Shown: in pieces, positions 1-7,883 of the stretch | Layout: every line of letters begins with the position of its first letter | Position numbering within the stretch: the first letter of the stretch is position 1 | Assembly (NCBI GenBank): GCA_900552955.1 | Contig: USBO01000064.1 | Coordinates: 1 to 9,640 of the forward strand | Direction: 5' to 3' | DNA: 9,640 bases | Source: an uncultured Alistipes sp. | Lineage (GTDB): Bacteria; Bacteroidota; Bacteroidia; Bacteroidales; Rikenellaceae | The notes under the pieces: generated by a model | What the model was told of the DNA's origin: nothing | Databases searched by the model: none | Seen by the model: only the letters and a program-made list of their open reading frames with translations | Translations under genes and position numbers: made by a program

Positions 1-1397
1 TGACGACCCGCGTCTACCATAACTACGCGTTCGACGGGGCGGAGGCGTGGTGCGTGCGGCGTGAAAGCGACGGTTCCGAATCCAGCTATCCGTTTACGAA
101 AATCGCCAACGACCGACAGCATTACACCGATGCTGCGCTGCGCATGCATATCGGCGATGATTTCACCGATCTGAGCCGCTTCAATTTCGATGTCGAGTTG
201 CGCGGCAGCTACTTTCTCAGTGCGTTGCAGCGGCAGCCGGTCTACGCTGACTGGGGAGTCGATCGGGACGATTCGGCTGAGCTGTCGGGCGGCGGCGGTG
301 TCCGGCTGGCGCGGGCGTTCGGCCTGCATGCTTTCGAGTTCAGGGCCGATTTCGACGGTACGTGGAGCAGCCTGCTCGACTATCGCTCCGCGCAGCTGCT
401 CTTCGGACTGCACTACGCCTGTCGGCACGAGAAGCTCCGCTGGTCGGTGGGGCTGGATTACGTGCGCGACGGTGTGGAGCGGGACGAGGTCGTCGGCCGC
501 GATCTCTCCGATCCGCATAAGGTGTATCGCGAGTCGCGGGCCGAGCATGCGAACCGGTTCCTGCCGGCCGCTTCGATCGCCTATGATCCGGCCGACGGCC
601 GGTTCATGCTCTATGCCGAGCTGACCGGTCGGGTGCGTCGCAACGATATGCGGACGCTGAGCCGGCTGAATCCCTATGTCGGTCCGGCGTCGGTCGTCCC
701 CAATACCGAGGAGCATCGCGTGGCGGGCGGTATCAAGGGGGCGGCGGGACACGGACGTTTCTCCTACAAGTTGTATGTCGGTTATTCCCACGAGAAGAAT
801 GCCTTGCAGTGGCTCGCCCGCTTCATGCCGAACAATCTGTCGGACGAACGGTCGGATGCCGGTTATATGTCGTTTTACGCTCCTTACGCGATGACGTTGA
901 AAGACCTCTCGCTCAATGCCGAGTTCGCATGGCGTCCGTCGAGCCGTTTCACGTTCGACGGCGAGGTGCATGCGCATTCGTTCAAGGGGGCGCGGGATGT
1001 CCGCTACAAGAACAATGAACCCTATACGTTGGCTTACGGCCGGCCTCAGCTGACGGCGCGGCTGCGCGGCGAGTACCGTGCGCGCAAGGTTTCGCTGGAG
1101 GTGGAGGCAGAGTTGCAGAGCGTGCGCCATTGGACGATCTACAGGCGTACGTATGAAAGGATAGCCGAGTGGCAGCCGGATTTCGAGCTGAACATCGGGC
1201 CTCGTCCCATTGTCGAGCTCTACGACTACGAAGTTCCCGTTACGGTCGACCTTGCGGCGCGATTCAACTGGTTCCTTTCGCGTAAGGCGACCCTCTTCGT
1301 CGAGGGACGCAATCTCTGCGACGCGAAACTTTACGACTGGGCCTACTACCGCGACTACGGTGTGGGTTTCACCGTCGGCGTGAAGCTCCAATTCTAA
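1..1397 (+). CDS. Outer-membrane beta-barrel protein, TonB-dependent receptor-like, C-terminal part (5' end outside window)
   Basis: The frame is open from base 3 to the TAA at 1395-1397 and gives 464 residues. A GTG at 54 is the first start-like codon, but the coding pattern runs unbroken through it to the window edge, so the true start lies outside. The protein has no visible signal peptide or plug domain in this part. It consists of alternating aromatic/hydrophobic and polar residues in short strands joined by charged loops, as in the barrel half of a TonB-dependent receptor. The last strands carry a 'LFVEGRNLCDAKLYDWAYY' stretch, typical of the penultimate hairpin in Bacteroidetes receptors, and the chain ends in Phe, the usual C-terminal signal for barrel assembly. 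The substrate cannot be inferred. It is convergent with the nuclease operon and ends 25 bases before a strong terminator. A non-TonB barrel (porin-like) remains possible because the plug is not in view. Confidence 0.75.
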   Translation, partial: TTRVYHNYAFDGAEAWCVRRESDGSESSYPFTKIANDRQHYTDAALRMHIGDDFTDLSRFNFDVELRGSYFLSALQRQPVYADWGVDRDDSAELSGGGGVRLARAFGLHAFEFRADFDGTWSSLLDYRSAQLLFGLHYACRHEKLRWSVGLDYVRDGVERDEVVGRDLSDPHKVYRESRAEHANRFLPAASIAYDPADGRFMLYAELTGRVRRNDMRTLSRLNPYVGPASVVPNTEEHRVAGGIKGAAGHGRFSYKLYVGYSHEKNALQWLARFMPNNLSDERSDAGYMSFYAPYAMTLKDLSLNAEFAWRPSSRFTFDGEVHAHSFKGARDVRYKNNEPYTLAYGRPQLTARLRGEYRARKVSLEVEAELQSVRHWTIYRRTYERIAEWQPDFELNIGPRPIVELYDYEVPVTVDLAARFNWFLSRKATLFVEGRNLCDAKLYDWAYYRDYGVGFTVGVKLQF

Positions 1398-1421
1398 ACG
1401 ACGGCCGGTTCCTTTCGTCGC

Positions 1422-1452
1422 AAAACCCCGCATGATGGCATGCGGGGTTTTT
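1422..1452 (+). terminator. Intrinsic terminator of the beta-barrel gene, probably bidirectional
   Basis: A perfect 13-bp stem (1422-1434 with 1439-1451) encloses a 4-base loop, with a CCCCGC/GCGGGG core. On the plus strand the stem runs into five T residues (1448-1452), 25 bases after the stop codon at 1397. Read on the minus strand the stem ends in four T residues, so it could also catch read-through from the opposing operon. Confidence 0.9.
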
Positions 1453-1555
1453 GTGTCGCATCTGTGCGCGCATGTCGGCGTAGTCGCGGTTTGGCGTGAG
1501 AGGGCGGCCGGACGGCGGGGAAACCTGCGGAAACACCGTCGGGGCGCATCCGCAA

Positions 1556-1590
1556 CGAAAAACCGGAAGCTCCCGCAGGAGCTTCCGGTT
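1556..1590 (-). terminator. Intrinsic terminator of the minus-strand nuclease/receptor operon
   Basis: A perfect 13-bp stem (1561-1573 with 1578-1590) encloses a CGCA loop. On the minus strand the stem is followed at once by a run of five T residues (complement of the A-run 1558-1562, partly within the stem). It lies 24 bases after the stop codon at 1615. On the plus strand it ends with only two T residues, so it is best read as minus-specific. The bases between the two terminators (1453-1555) hold nothing I can recognise. Confidence 0.88.
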
Positions 1591-1614
1591 CGATCGGAGG
1601 TGGAGGATCGGGGA

Positions 1615-2637
1615 TTACAGCTCCTCGATGTCCCGGTAACTGCTCACGAGCAGTTGGTAGGTGATGAACCCGCCCGTGCGCGACGAGTACTTCGTGTAGA
1701 TGGCCGTGATGTTGGCCTTCGCATTGTCGGCGGGCAGCTGTTTGAGCGCGAAGCGTGCATAGCCGCTCACGCGAACGACGTAGCTGCCCGATTCGAGCGT
1801 GGTCGGTGTTCCCGCGGCGTAGGTGAAGAGCGACGAACCGTAGTACTTGGTGTTGTCGTAGTTGTAGGCCCACGTGATCGGAAGCCCCTCGTCGGGATAA
1901 TACTTGTTGGTGTAGACGCCGTCGACGTTCTCCAGATAGGTGGGGTAGGAGTTGCTGTCGACGGTCGCATAGCAGCTGCGCAGCCCTTCGAAACGGATGA
2001 GACACCCCAGCAGACCGTCGTTCAGCACCGTCTTGTAGTTGTCCTTGTCGACGAAGATGATGTCCTCATCCGTGATCGTGCCGGGTTCGCCGCGGAAGAC
2101 ATACTCCTGAACCATCTCCGTGGTGGGGATGTTCGAGTTGCCCGAGGCCGAGAAGTCGTGCACGTTGGGATTGTCGTTGGGGAAGGTGCCGTCGGGTTCG
2201 AGAGAGGGCCCCGTGCCCAGACTGAGCATGTAGCGGTAGCTGGCCAGCGAAAGCCCCCGGGCCTTGACGTAGACGGTCTGCCCCAGCGGGTAGTTCACAT
2301 AGTTGTCGTTCATCAGCCGCAGTTCGATGGCCTGATCGCCGTCGTAGATGTAGAGCGACTTGTAGACGTTGCCTTCGGCATCGGACGAGATGACCTTGCC
2401 CTTGACCACGACGTCGTCGTCGATCACCACGCGGCGGCCCAGCCCCTCGGCGCCCGAGCCCCACGCGTTGTAGAAATACTGTTTGAGCTCCCTGATCGGG
2501 ATGATGCGGGCGCCCGTCTCGGTGAAGTCTTCGTCGGTGTAGACCTTTGCCGGCGCCGGATTGTCGAAGTCGTCGTAGCAACCCGTGACGAGGACTCCGA
2601 GAGCGAGTGCGAACGCTATTTTCAGGAATTTGTTCAT
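1615..2637 (-). CDS. DUF5689-like surface lipoprotein
   Basis: The protein has 340 residues. It opens with a lipoprotein signal peptide whose lipobox ends at Cys20 (LVTG-C). The next residues, Y-D-D-F-D, resemble the acidic lipoprotein export signal that sends Bacteroidetes lipoproteins to the outer face of the outer membrane. Residues about 68-130 form a compact beta-rich unit (VVVKGKVISSD... then YKSLYIYDG and a Val/Tyr-rich strand) that looks like the OB-like core of DUF5689 proteins. The remainder, about 180-340, is also beta-rich and unassigned. The ATG at 2637 begins a clean signal peptide and is preceded by an A/T-rich leader. It is the last gene of the operon, 103 bases after the receptor stop and just before a terminator. 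By position next to a TonB-dependent receptor that lacks a SusD, it may be the receptor's surface partner; that is inference. The family name is from recognition of the pattern, not from a search. Confidence 0.78.
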   Translation of the reverse strand: MNKFLKIAFALALGVLVTGCYDDFDNPAPAKVYTDEDFTETGARIIPIRELKQYFYNAWGSGAEGLGRRVVIDDDVVVKGKVISSDAEGNVYKSLYIYDGDQAIELRLMNDNYVNYPLGQTVYVKARGLSLASYRYMLSLGTGPSLEPDGTFPNDNPNVHDFSASGNSNIPTTEMVQEYVFRGEPGTITDEDIIFVDKDNYKTVLNDGLLGCLIRFEGLRSCYATVDSNSYPTYLENVDGVYTNKYYPDEGLPITWAYNYDNTKYYGSSLFTYAAGTPTTLESGSYVVRVSGYARFALKQLPADNAKANITAIYTKYSSRTGGFITYQLLVSSYRDIEEL

Positions 2638-2740
2638 AATTCTTACGCTTTAATTCGTTCATTTTCATGCACCATTTCCCGCCTCGGCAGAACTCGTGCA
2701 AGCACGGTTCCGCACTCGGCTTAACGAAATGGGGCTGCCG

Positions 2741-5521
2741 TCAGAAACGGAAATAGACGTTGAGGTAGTAGGTCGTGCCGAACATGTAGAAATACTTCGG
2801 GTCGAACCGCTCGTAGGAGGTCACCAGACTGGTGTTCGACTCGTCGGCCTTGATCTTGTTCAGACGCATTTGCTCGTAACCGCCCGTCTTGATGTCCTGA
2901 TTGTTGAGGATGTTCTTCACCTCGAGGCTGAATCCGAGCGTGTAGTTGCGGCGGATGTACCAGTTCTTGCCGAGGCTGGCGTTCAGGACGAAGGCCGAGT
3001 CGAATTTCTCCTGCGCGCGCATCGTGCGGATCATCTCGGCAGTCTCGGCGTTGGTCGCTCCGGCGCGCAGTACCTCGTCGGTGCGGAACAGCGGGTTCAT
3101 CGACAGGTAGTTGTTGTCGTAGAAATTCAGATCGGCCGAAGCGAACCAGTTGTTGTCGCTGCGGTACGACAGACCGACGTTGACGGCCGTCTGGGGCGTG
3201 CTCTCCACCCGCATGTCCTTCCAGTAGACGACGCTGCTGTCGACGTCGGAGAGGATCTTCGAGCTGTTGTCGGCCAACTGCACGAAGGTGGGGTTCGAGT
3301 CGTAGGTGTATTGGCCCGCACTCACTGCGCCGTTCAGGCTGAGGCCCATGTAGAGCGGAATGGTCACGCCGAACTCCAGACCGAAGTACCTCTTGTCGAT
3401 GCCGCTGATGGCGAAGTTGACGAACGTCGACTGCAAATCATCGTAGTAGGAGATGATGTCGGTCTGGTCGTCGATCTTGGTGTAGTAACCCGACAGACGC
3501 GCCTTGATGCCGCGGTAGCTGAGGTTGTACGATGCGTCGACGCCGCGGATCTTCTCGGCCTTGAGGCCCGGCGTCACCTCGTTGCGCGTGCGCGGCGAGA
3601 TGAAGGCGTTCTGGAACGTGGGGGCGTTCTGCAACGCCACGGCATTGAACTCCACCGAGTGCGCCGCCGAGAAGCGGTAGGCGAGGTTCAGCTTGGCCTG
3701 ATAGGTGAAGTAGTCGAGCGCCTCGGAGTTGCCGAACGAGTTGGCGGGGTAGGTGCCCTTCTGGTAGAGGCCGTCGCGCCACATGGTCACCTGACCCGCT
3801 TCGCCGCCGATGGTTCCCTCGAGACCGTAGATGTTGAAGTTGTACATCGCCCACAGCTTGGCCTGACGCACGTTGGCGTAGTAGTCGTAGCCGAACTTGT
3901 CGCCCTTCTCGACGCGGCGCGCATGGCCGTACTTGTAGAAGTAGTGCAGGTCGTTCTGCTTCTGCTCCTCGCCCACGAAGTCGCGCTCGGCGAATTTGTC
4001 GATGTCCACCCAATAGTCGCCGCCCAGCAGGTCCTTCACCTTGTCGTAGTATTCGGTGCGGTTCCAGCGGTAGAGGATGCCGGCGATGAGGCGCGAATTG
4101 TCGCGGAACGTGCGGGCGATCTGCGCCGTGAGGTTCAGGTCGAGCTGGTCGGCGTGGCGCTCCTCGAACATGTAGTTCGAGCGGCGGCCGGCGCCGTAGG
4201 TCTTTTCGTCGGTCTCGCCGCGGTAGTTGACGTCGTAGAGCTGATCCCAGTTGATCTGACGCGTGTCGTAGCTCGTGCGCCACAGCTCGGCGATCTGCGC
4301 CGCGTTGGAGAACTGGTTGCTGGCCATGTAGTAGCTGGGCAGGTTGCGGTAATAGTCGGGCCGCGGGTCGGCGCCGCTCTTCCACGTGAGGGCCGAGTAG
4401 CCGTTCGTGCCGAAGCGGAACGAGGCCGCGGCGTCGATCTTCGTGCGTTCGTCGGGCGTGTTGCTGTAGTTGACGACCATCAGCGGTTCGTGGTTGTTGC
4501 GCACGCGGGCGTTGCGCATCTTGCCGTCCTGATAGCCCCAGTTGGGATTGTAGTAGTTGTTACCCACCAGATCGTAGACCTCCTGCGTCGAAGCCTGCTG
4601 CGCTCCGCGCTCGGTCGGTGCGCCGAGGATCGTGAAGGCCAGCCGGTTGCGCTCGTTGAAACGCTTCTCGACCGAGCCGTAGTAGCCGAAGCAGTTGTAG
4701 TAGATGCCCTTGACCCAGTCGTTGCCGCCCTGACGCGTCGAGACCGAGAAGGCATACGACCAGCCGTTGTCGAGCAGCCCCGAGGCATAGGAGACCATCG
4801 CGCGGAAGCGGTACATCGAGTTGCCGTTGACCAGACTCACGCGGAAGCCTTTGCGGATCTGCGACGCCGTGGCGTTGATGTTGGTCGTGCCGCCGATGCC
4901 GCCCAGACCGTAGTCGGCGGCTTGCAGGCCCGTGGTGTTCTCCTGATTGCGCGTGGCGTCGTTCAGACCGCTCCACAGCGACCACGGCGTGTAGCCCGTC
5001 AGTGCGTCGTTGAGGCGGATGCCGTTGAAGTAGACGTTGGTGTACTGCGAATCGTAGCCGCGGAGGTTGAAACGCATCTCGCCGAATTTGTAGGAGGCGA
5101 TGTTGTTGAAGACGTCCTTCGATGACGAGAGCGACGAGGGCAGCGATTGCGTGTCGTTGGCCGTCTCGGTGTCGAACTCCGTGAAGATCGAGTCGTCGGG
5201 CGCCTCGGTGAAGGAGGGAATCAGTGCGACCGAGCGGACGTCCTTCTCGAGTTTGTCCACGCGGACTTTGATTTCGAGCGGTTCGTAGTCGTCGGCCTCG
5301 AACGCGAGGGTGTAGTCGCCCGGAGCCACATCGTCGAAGCGGAACCGGCCTTCGGCGTCGGAGGTCGTCCGGCGCTCGCCCGGGGTGAGGGTGATCTTCA
5401 CCTGCTCGATGGCCGCACGGTCGCCGCGCGAGACGACCTTGCCCTTGATGCCGCCGCCTTGCGCGGAGGCCGCGAGCGTCGCCATCGTCAGAAGCAATGT
5501 GAGTAAATGCTTTATTTTCAT
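2741..5521 (-). CDS. TonB-dependent outer-membrane receptor with carboxypeptidase-regulatory-like N-terminal domain
   Basis: This 926-residue protein imports a substrate across the outer membrane using TonB/ExbBD energy. A Sec signal peptide (residues 1-20, ending ASA before Gln21) is followed by a carboxypeptidase-regulatory-like beta-sandwich (about 23-100, with GxVxxRGDRAAIEQVKITL and a later GDYTLAF strand). The plug domain spans about 125-222 and carries a RGYDSQYTNVYFNGIRLND motif and a GLGGIGGTTNINATAS end, both characteristic of these plugs. The rest is a barrel ending YYLNVYFRF, with the terminal Phe expected for barrel assembly. Length is usual for the CarboxypepD_reg class. The ATG at 5521 lies 12 bases after the stop of the EEP-family nuclease gene, so co-transcription and perhaps translational coupling are likely. 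No SusD-like gene is adjacent, unlike a polysaccharide utilisation locus. I do not see a convincing TonB box. Substrate is unknown; context points to nucleic-acid breakdown products. Confidence 0.93.
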   Translation of the reverse strand: MKIKHLLTLLLTMATLAASAQGGGIKGKVVSRGDRAAIEQVKITLTPGERRTTSDAEGRFRFDDVAPGDYTLAFEADDYEPLEIKVRVDKLEKDVRSVALIPSFTEAPDDSIFTEFDTETANDTQSLPSSLSSSKDVFNNIASYKFGEMRFNLRGYDSQYTNVYFNGIRLNDALTGYTPWSLWSGLNDATRNQENTTGLQAADYGLGGIGGTTNINATASQIRKGFRVSLVNGNSMYRFRAMVSYASGLLDNGWSYAFSVSTRQGGNDWVKGIYYNCFGYYGSVEKRFNERNRLAFTILGAPTERGAQQASTQEVYDLVGNNYYNPNWGYQDGKMRNARVRNNHEPLMVVNYSNTPDERTKIDAAASFRFGTNGYSALTWKSGADPRPDYYRNLPSYYMASNQFSNAAQIAELWRTSYDTRQINWDQLYDVNYRGETDEKTYGAGRRSNYMFEERHADQLDLNLTAQIARTFRDNSRLIAGILYRWNRTEYYDKVKDLLGGDYWVDIDKFAERDFVGEEQKQNDLHYFYKYGHARRVEKGDKFGYDYYANVRQAKLWAMYNFNIYGLEGTIGGEAGQVTMWRDGLYQKGTYPANSFGNSEALDYFTYQAKLNLAYRFSAAHSVEFNAVALQNAPTFQNAFISPRTRNEVTPGLKAEKIRGVDASYNLSYRGIKARLSGYYTKIDDQTDIISYYDDLQSTFVNFAISGIDKRYFGLEFGVTIPLYMGLSLNGAVSAGQYTYDSNPTFVQLADNSSKILSDVDSSVVYWKDMRVESTPQTAVNVGLSYRSDNNWFASADLNFYDNNYLSMNPLFRTDEVLRAGATNAETAEMIRTMRAQEKFDSAFVLNASLGKNWYIRRNYTLGFSLEVKNILNNQDIKTGGYEQMRLNKIKADESNTSLVTSYERFDPKYFYMFGTTYYLNVYFRF

Positions 5522-5533
5522 AATCGAATCGGT

Positions 5534-6574
5534 TTATTTGGCGATGTAGATGAATACCGGCAGGTGATCCGAGAATCCGCCCTGGAAGTTGTTGCCTACG
5601 AACGTGCGCAGCGGATAACCCTTGTACTGGCCCTCTTTCTGGATCAGGTATGAGGGCTTGAAGATGTTGCCGTAGTATTTGGTCTTCTTGTAGGGGTCTT
5701 TGACGAGCCGCAATCCGCCGCAGGTGCCGTTGACGAGGTTCTCCGTGACGACGATGTTGTCGAATAGGTTCCATGCGTCGCGGTAGGCGAGCGTCCCCAG
5801 ACCGGCCTTGAGCATGTCGGCATAGGGGGTGTAGAAATCGCCCGGTTGCAGCTCGCCGATCTTGGCCTTGGCGCCCAGATAGACCTCGACGCTCTCGTCG
5901 GTCGGGTCGTCGTTGAAGTCGCCCATCGCCACGATCTTGGTGGCGGGGTTGACCTTGAGCACCGAGTCGGCGATGGCGCGCATCTGCTCGGCCACGGCGT
6001 TGCGCTTGAAGGCCGAGGCGGCCTGACCGCCCAGCCGCGAGGGCCAGTGCGTGACCATGAAGAGGAACGGCTCCTCGTCGATGGTGCCCCACATCGTCAC
6101 GATGCCGCGCGTGCGCCAGTTGGGCAGCGATGGGATTCGGACGGGGACGTTGGCGCTGCCTTCGAGTTTGAAGACGTCGGGCCGGTAGAGGAACGCCACG
6201 TCGACGCCGCGCAGGTCGGGCGAGTCGTAGTGGCAGATGGCATACCGTGCCGGCAGGAGCTTGCGTGTCGAGGCGATGTCCTCGAGCACCGAACGGTTTT
6301 CGATCTCCGAAATGCCGATCACCGCCGGATAGTCGCGGTCGATGGCGGCGATGTCGAACAGCACGCGCTCCATGTTGTGGAGCTTCTTTTCGTATTTGGC
6401 CGTGTTCCACCGCTTGATGCCGTCGGGAAGGAACTCCTCGTCGTTGGTTTCGGGGTCGTCGATGGTGTCGAAGAAGTTCTCCATGTTGTAGAACATGATC
6501 TTGTATGGCCTGCGTGCGAAGCACATCGCCATGACGGACACCAGCACCGCCGTGATTATCAGTTTCTTTCTCAT
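5534..6574 (-). CDS. Secreted endonuclease/exonuclease/phosphatase-family (DNase I-like) enzyme
   Basis: The 346-residue protein carries the metal-dependent phosphodiesterase signatures of the EEP fold in order: Asn30 in FYNMENFFD, Glu90 in GISEIEN, the RGVDVAFLYRP strand around 122-132, His176 in THWPSR, Asp219/Asn221 in GDFNDDP, and Ser335-Asp336-His337 near the C terminus. All the expected catalytic residues are present, so it should be active on phosphodiester or phosphate-ester bonds. Whether the substrate is DNA, RNA or a smaller phosphoester cannot be read from sequence. Residues 1-20 form a Sec signal peptide; Cys18 is preceded by AM and is not a good lipobox. The same frame stays open upstream to about 6985, but only by running through the preceding nuclease gene. 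The ATG at 6574 begins the signal peptide and lies 13 bases after that gene's stop, so I chose it. It sits between another nuclease and the receptor in one operon. Confidence 0.92.
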   Translation of the reverse strand: MRKKLIITAVLVSVMAMCFARRPYKIMFYNMENFFDTIDDPETNDEEFLPDGIKRWNTAKYEKKLHNMERVLFDIAAIDRDYPAVIGISEIENRSVLEDIASTRKLLPARYAICHYDSPDLRGVDVAFLYRPDVFKLEGSANVPVRIPSLPNWRTRGIVTMWGTIDEEPFLFMVTHWPSRLGGQAASAFKRNAVAEQMRAIADSVLKVNPATKIVAMGDFNDDPTDESVEVYLGAKAKIGELQPGDFYTPYADMLKAGLGTLAYRDAWNLFDNIVVTENLVNGTCGGLRLVKDPYKKTKYYGNIFKPSYLIQKEGQYKGYPLRTFVGNNFQGGFSDHLPVFIYIAK

Positions 6575-6587
6575 TGTTCGAATAAGT

Positions 6588-7784
6588 TTAAAATCCCCAC
6601 TGCTCGGGGTTGTTCTGCGCTTTGACCGCGGCGTCCGCATCGGGGAAGAAGGTGAACTTCGTCCGCTGCTCGATCTCCGCCACGCTGCGGCAGAGCTGCC
6701 TGCCGAGCTGCTGCCCGTCGCGGTTCTCGACCCAGAATCCGATGGCTTTGAGCTCCGAAGCGCGGCAGTCGGCGATCCGCCTGCCGGTGGCTCCGTCGCG
6801 CGTGCGCAGCAGCACTTTGAAGTAACTCGTCGGGATCGGGCATGCGTTCCCTGCCTTGTCGGAGGTGGAGGTGTAGTCGTTCGGCTCGAAGTAACACCCC
6901 GTGACCACATAGAGCGTGTCGGAGCAGATGTAGCTCCGCACCTTCGACTCGAGCGCCGCCCACATCTTCTGGTTAAGCTGCGCACGCTGCGGCGTCATGT
7001 TCGAGGCATAGAACGTCTGCTTGTTCATCTCCGCGACGCTCGTGCGGTCTGCCGACGGAAGCTGATGCCCGCGGTCGTAGGGGCCGTTGTAGCTCCCCAG
7101 CCAGAGGGCGGCCTGATATTGCTGCGGGATCTTCGGGTCGGCCGCCCATGCGTTGGTACGGTCGACCGATCCGATGTAGGCCGCATGCAGCGGGTAGGCC
7201 ACCCAGTGCGCCACGCGCAGCTGCTTGTCGAAGCAGAGCGAGTAGTTGCGGACGGTCTTCAGATTCATCTTGGCGTAGTGCGTCGCATAGATGTAGTTCG
7301 CATCCTTCTTGTCCGCAGGCAGTTCGGGCCATTGCTTCGGCGTGTCGTAGGGATTGTCGGTGGCGTTGGGCGCCAGCTGCGTCACGTCGAACTCGTAGGG
7401 CGCCGAACCGTCGTCGAAGGCGATCGTGAAGGTGGCGATGCGGCTCTGCGTCGAGGCGTTGGCCTTGTAGTAGAGGAACAGCAGGTTCTCGCCGCTGTCG
7501 ACCGAACCTTGACGCCGGCGTCCCGCGGCCGTGAAATCGAGCGCACTCAGCGAGAGCCAGTCGCCGCTGTCGACCGTGGCGGTGTAGCCCAGCCGTCCGC
7601 TGCCCGAGACCTCGATGATGACACGCAGCGAAGCGGTGTCGTCGCCGCTTGCGATCTGACCGCTGATGACCGACGACCCTTCGAGCTCGCACGACTCCAC
7701 GCGTGCCGTCGCCGCGTCGTCGCCGCTGTCGCCGCAGGCGGCGAAGAGAAGCACGAGCAGCGATGCGATCGAAAATCGTTTCAT
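6588..7784 (-). CDS. Lipoprotein BACON-DNA/RNA non-specific endonuclease (NucA/EndoG family)
   Basis: Counting from the ATG at 7784 (398 residues), a lipoprotein signal peptide ends at Cys17 (LLFAA-C). The acidic G-D-S-G-D-D tail that follows suggests surface display. Residues about 50-138 look like a BACON-type beta-sandwich: a GDWLSLSA strand, then a Q-L strand closing after DVT. The catalytic domain, about 160-398, belongs to the beta-beta-alpha-metal nucleases. It has the DRGH motif at 237-240 with His240 as general base, Asn262 in SNMTPQ as metal ligand, and the LNQ...W...LE helix with Glu279. It should cleave DNA and RNA without sequence preference outside the cell. An in-frame ATG at 7805 would add seven residues (MNRAIIR) and cannot be excluded; I prefer 7784 because it gives a standard lipoprotein leader. 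The stop lies 13 bases before the next nuclease gene. The domain has several free cysteines, which is somewhat unusual for an exported enzyme. Confidence 0.92.
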   Translation of the reverse strand: MKRFSIASLLVLLFAACGDSGDDAATARVESCELEGSSVISGQIASGDDTASLRVIIEVSGSGRLGYTATVDSGDWLSLSALDFTAAGRRRQGSVDSGENLLFLYYKANASTQSRIATFTIAFDDGSAPYEFDVTQLAPNATDNPYDTPKQWPELPADKKDANYIYATHYAKMNLKTVRNYSLCFDKQLRVAHWVAYPLHAAYIGSVDRTNAWAADPKIPQQYQAALWLGSYNGPYDRGHQLPSADRTSVAEMNKQTFYASNMTPQRAQLNQKMWAALESKVRSYICSDTLYVVTGCYFEPNDYTSTSDKAGNACPIPTSYFKVLLRTRDGATGRRIADCRASELKAIGFWVENRDGQQLGRQLCRSVAEIEQRTKFTFFPDADAAVKAQNNPEQWGF

Positions 7785-7836
7785 ACGAATGATTGCCCGA
7801 TTCATCTGAGATGGGGATTTTCATGTCGGGACGATA

Positions 7837-7867
7837 CCCCGGCGAAGTCGCGCGGACTCCGCCGGGG
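7837..7867 (-). promoter_or_regulatory. GC-rich intercistronic hairpin
   Basis: Bases 7837-7844 (CCCCGGCG) pair with 7860-7867. After one A-C mismatch, 7846-7849 pair with 7855-7858, closing a 5-base loop. The hairpin sits in the gap between the stop of the upstream gene (7884) and the nuclease start (7784). No T-run follows on either strand, so it is not a standard intrinsic terminator. It may stabilise the 3' end of the upstream message or partly attenuate transcription into the nucleases. I find no promoter matching the Bacteroidetes TAnnTTTG element in this gap. Confidence 0.5.
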
Positions 7868-7883
7868 CGTCGATCCTCACAGG

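Noticed and set aside
2691..2709. Short inverted repeat (CGTGC AA GCACG with AAC/GTT flanks) in the gap between receptor and lipoprotein genes
   Set aside because: The loop would be too small unless inner pairs open, a bulged T interrupts the stem and no T-run follows. I see no promoter element in this gap either, so I do not call a regulatory site.
1432..2724. A 430-codon open frame on the plus strand running over the terminator region and the DUF5689-like gene
   Set aside because: It begins inside the left terminator hairpin, runs through the second hairpin and mirrors the lipoprotein gene. Its product is Val/Arg-rich with no recognisable fold.
2696..5125. An 809-codon open frame on the plus strand, antisense to the TonB-dependent receptor
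   Set aside because: The translation is a low-complexity mix rich in Val, Arg, Ala and Glu with no domain motifs, as expected when the complement of a G/C-biased gene lacks stops. The receptor on the minus strand has signal peptide, plug and barrel motifs throughout.
4560..6524. A 654-codon open frame on the minus strand spanning parts of the receptor and EEP genes
   Set aside because: It is in another frame of two well supported genes, crosses their boundary, and its product is Arg/His-rich low-complexity sequence.
6575..6985. Upstream extension of the EEP nuclease gene to a start near 6985
   Set aside because: The extra 137 residues would overlap the C-terminal part of the NucA-type nuclease in another frame and would bury the signal peptide. 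The ATG at 6574 with a Sec signal fits far better.
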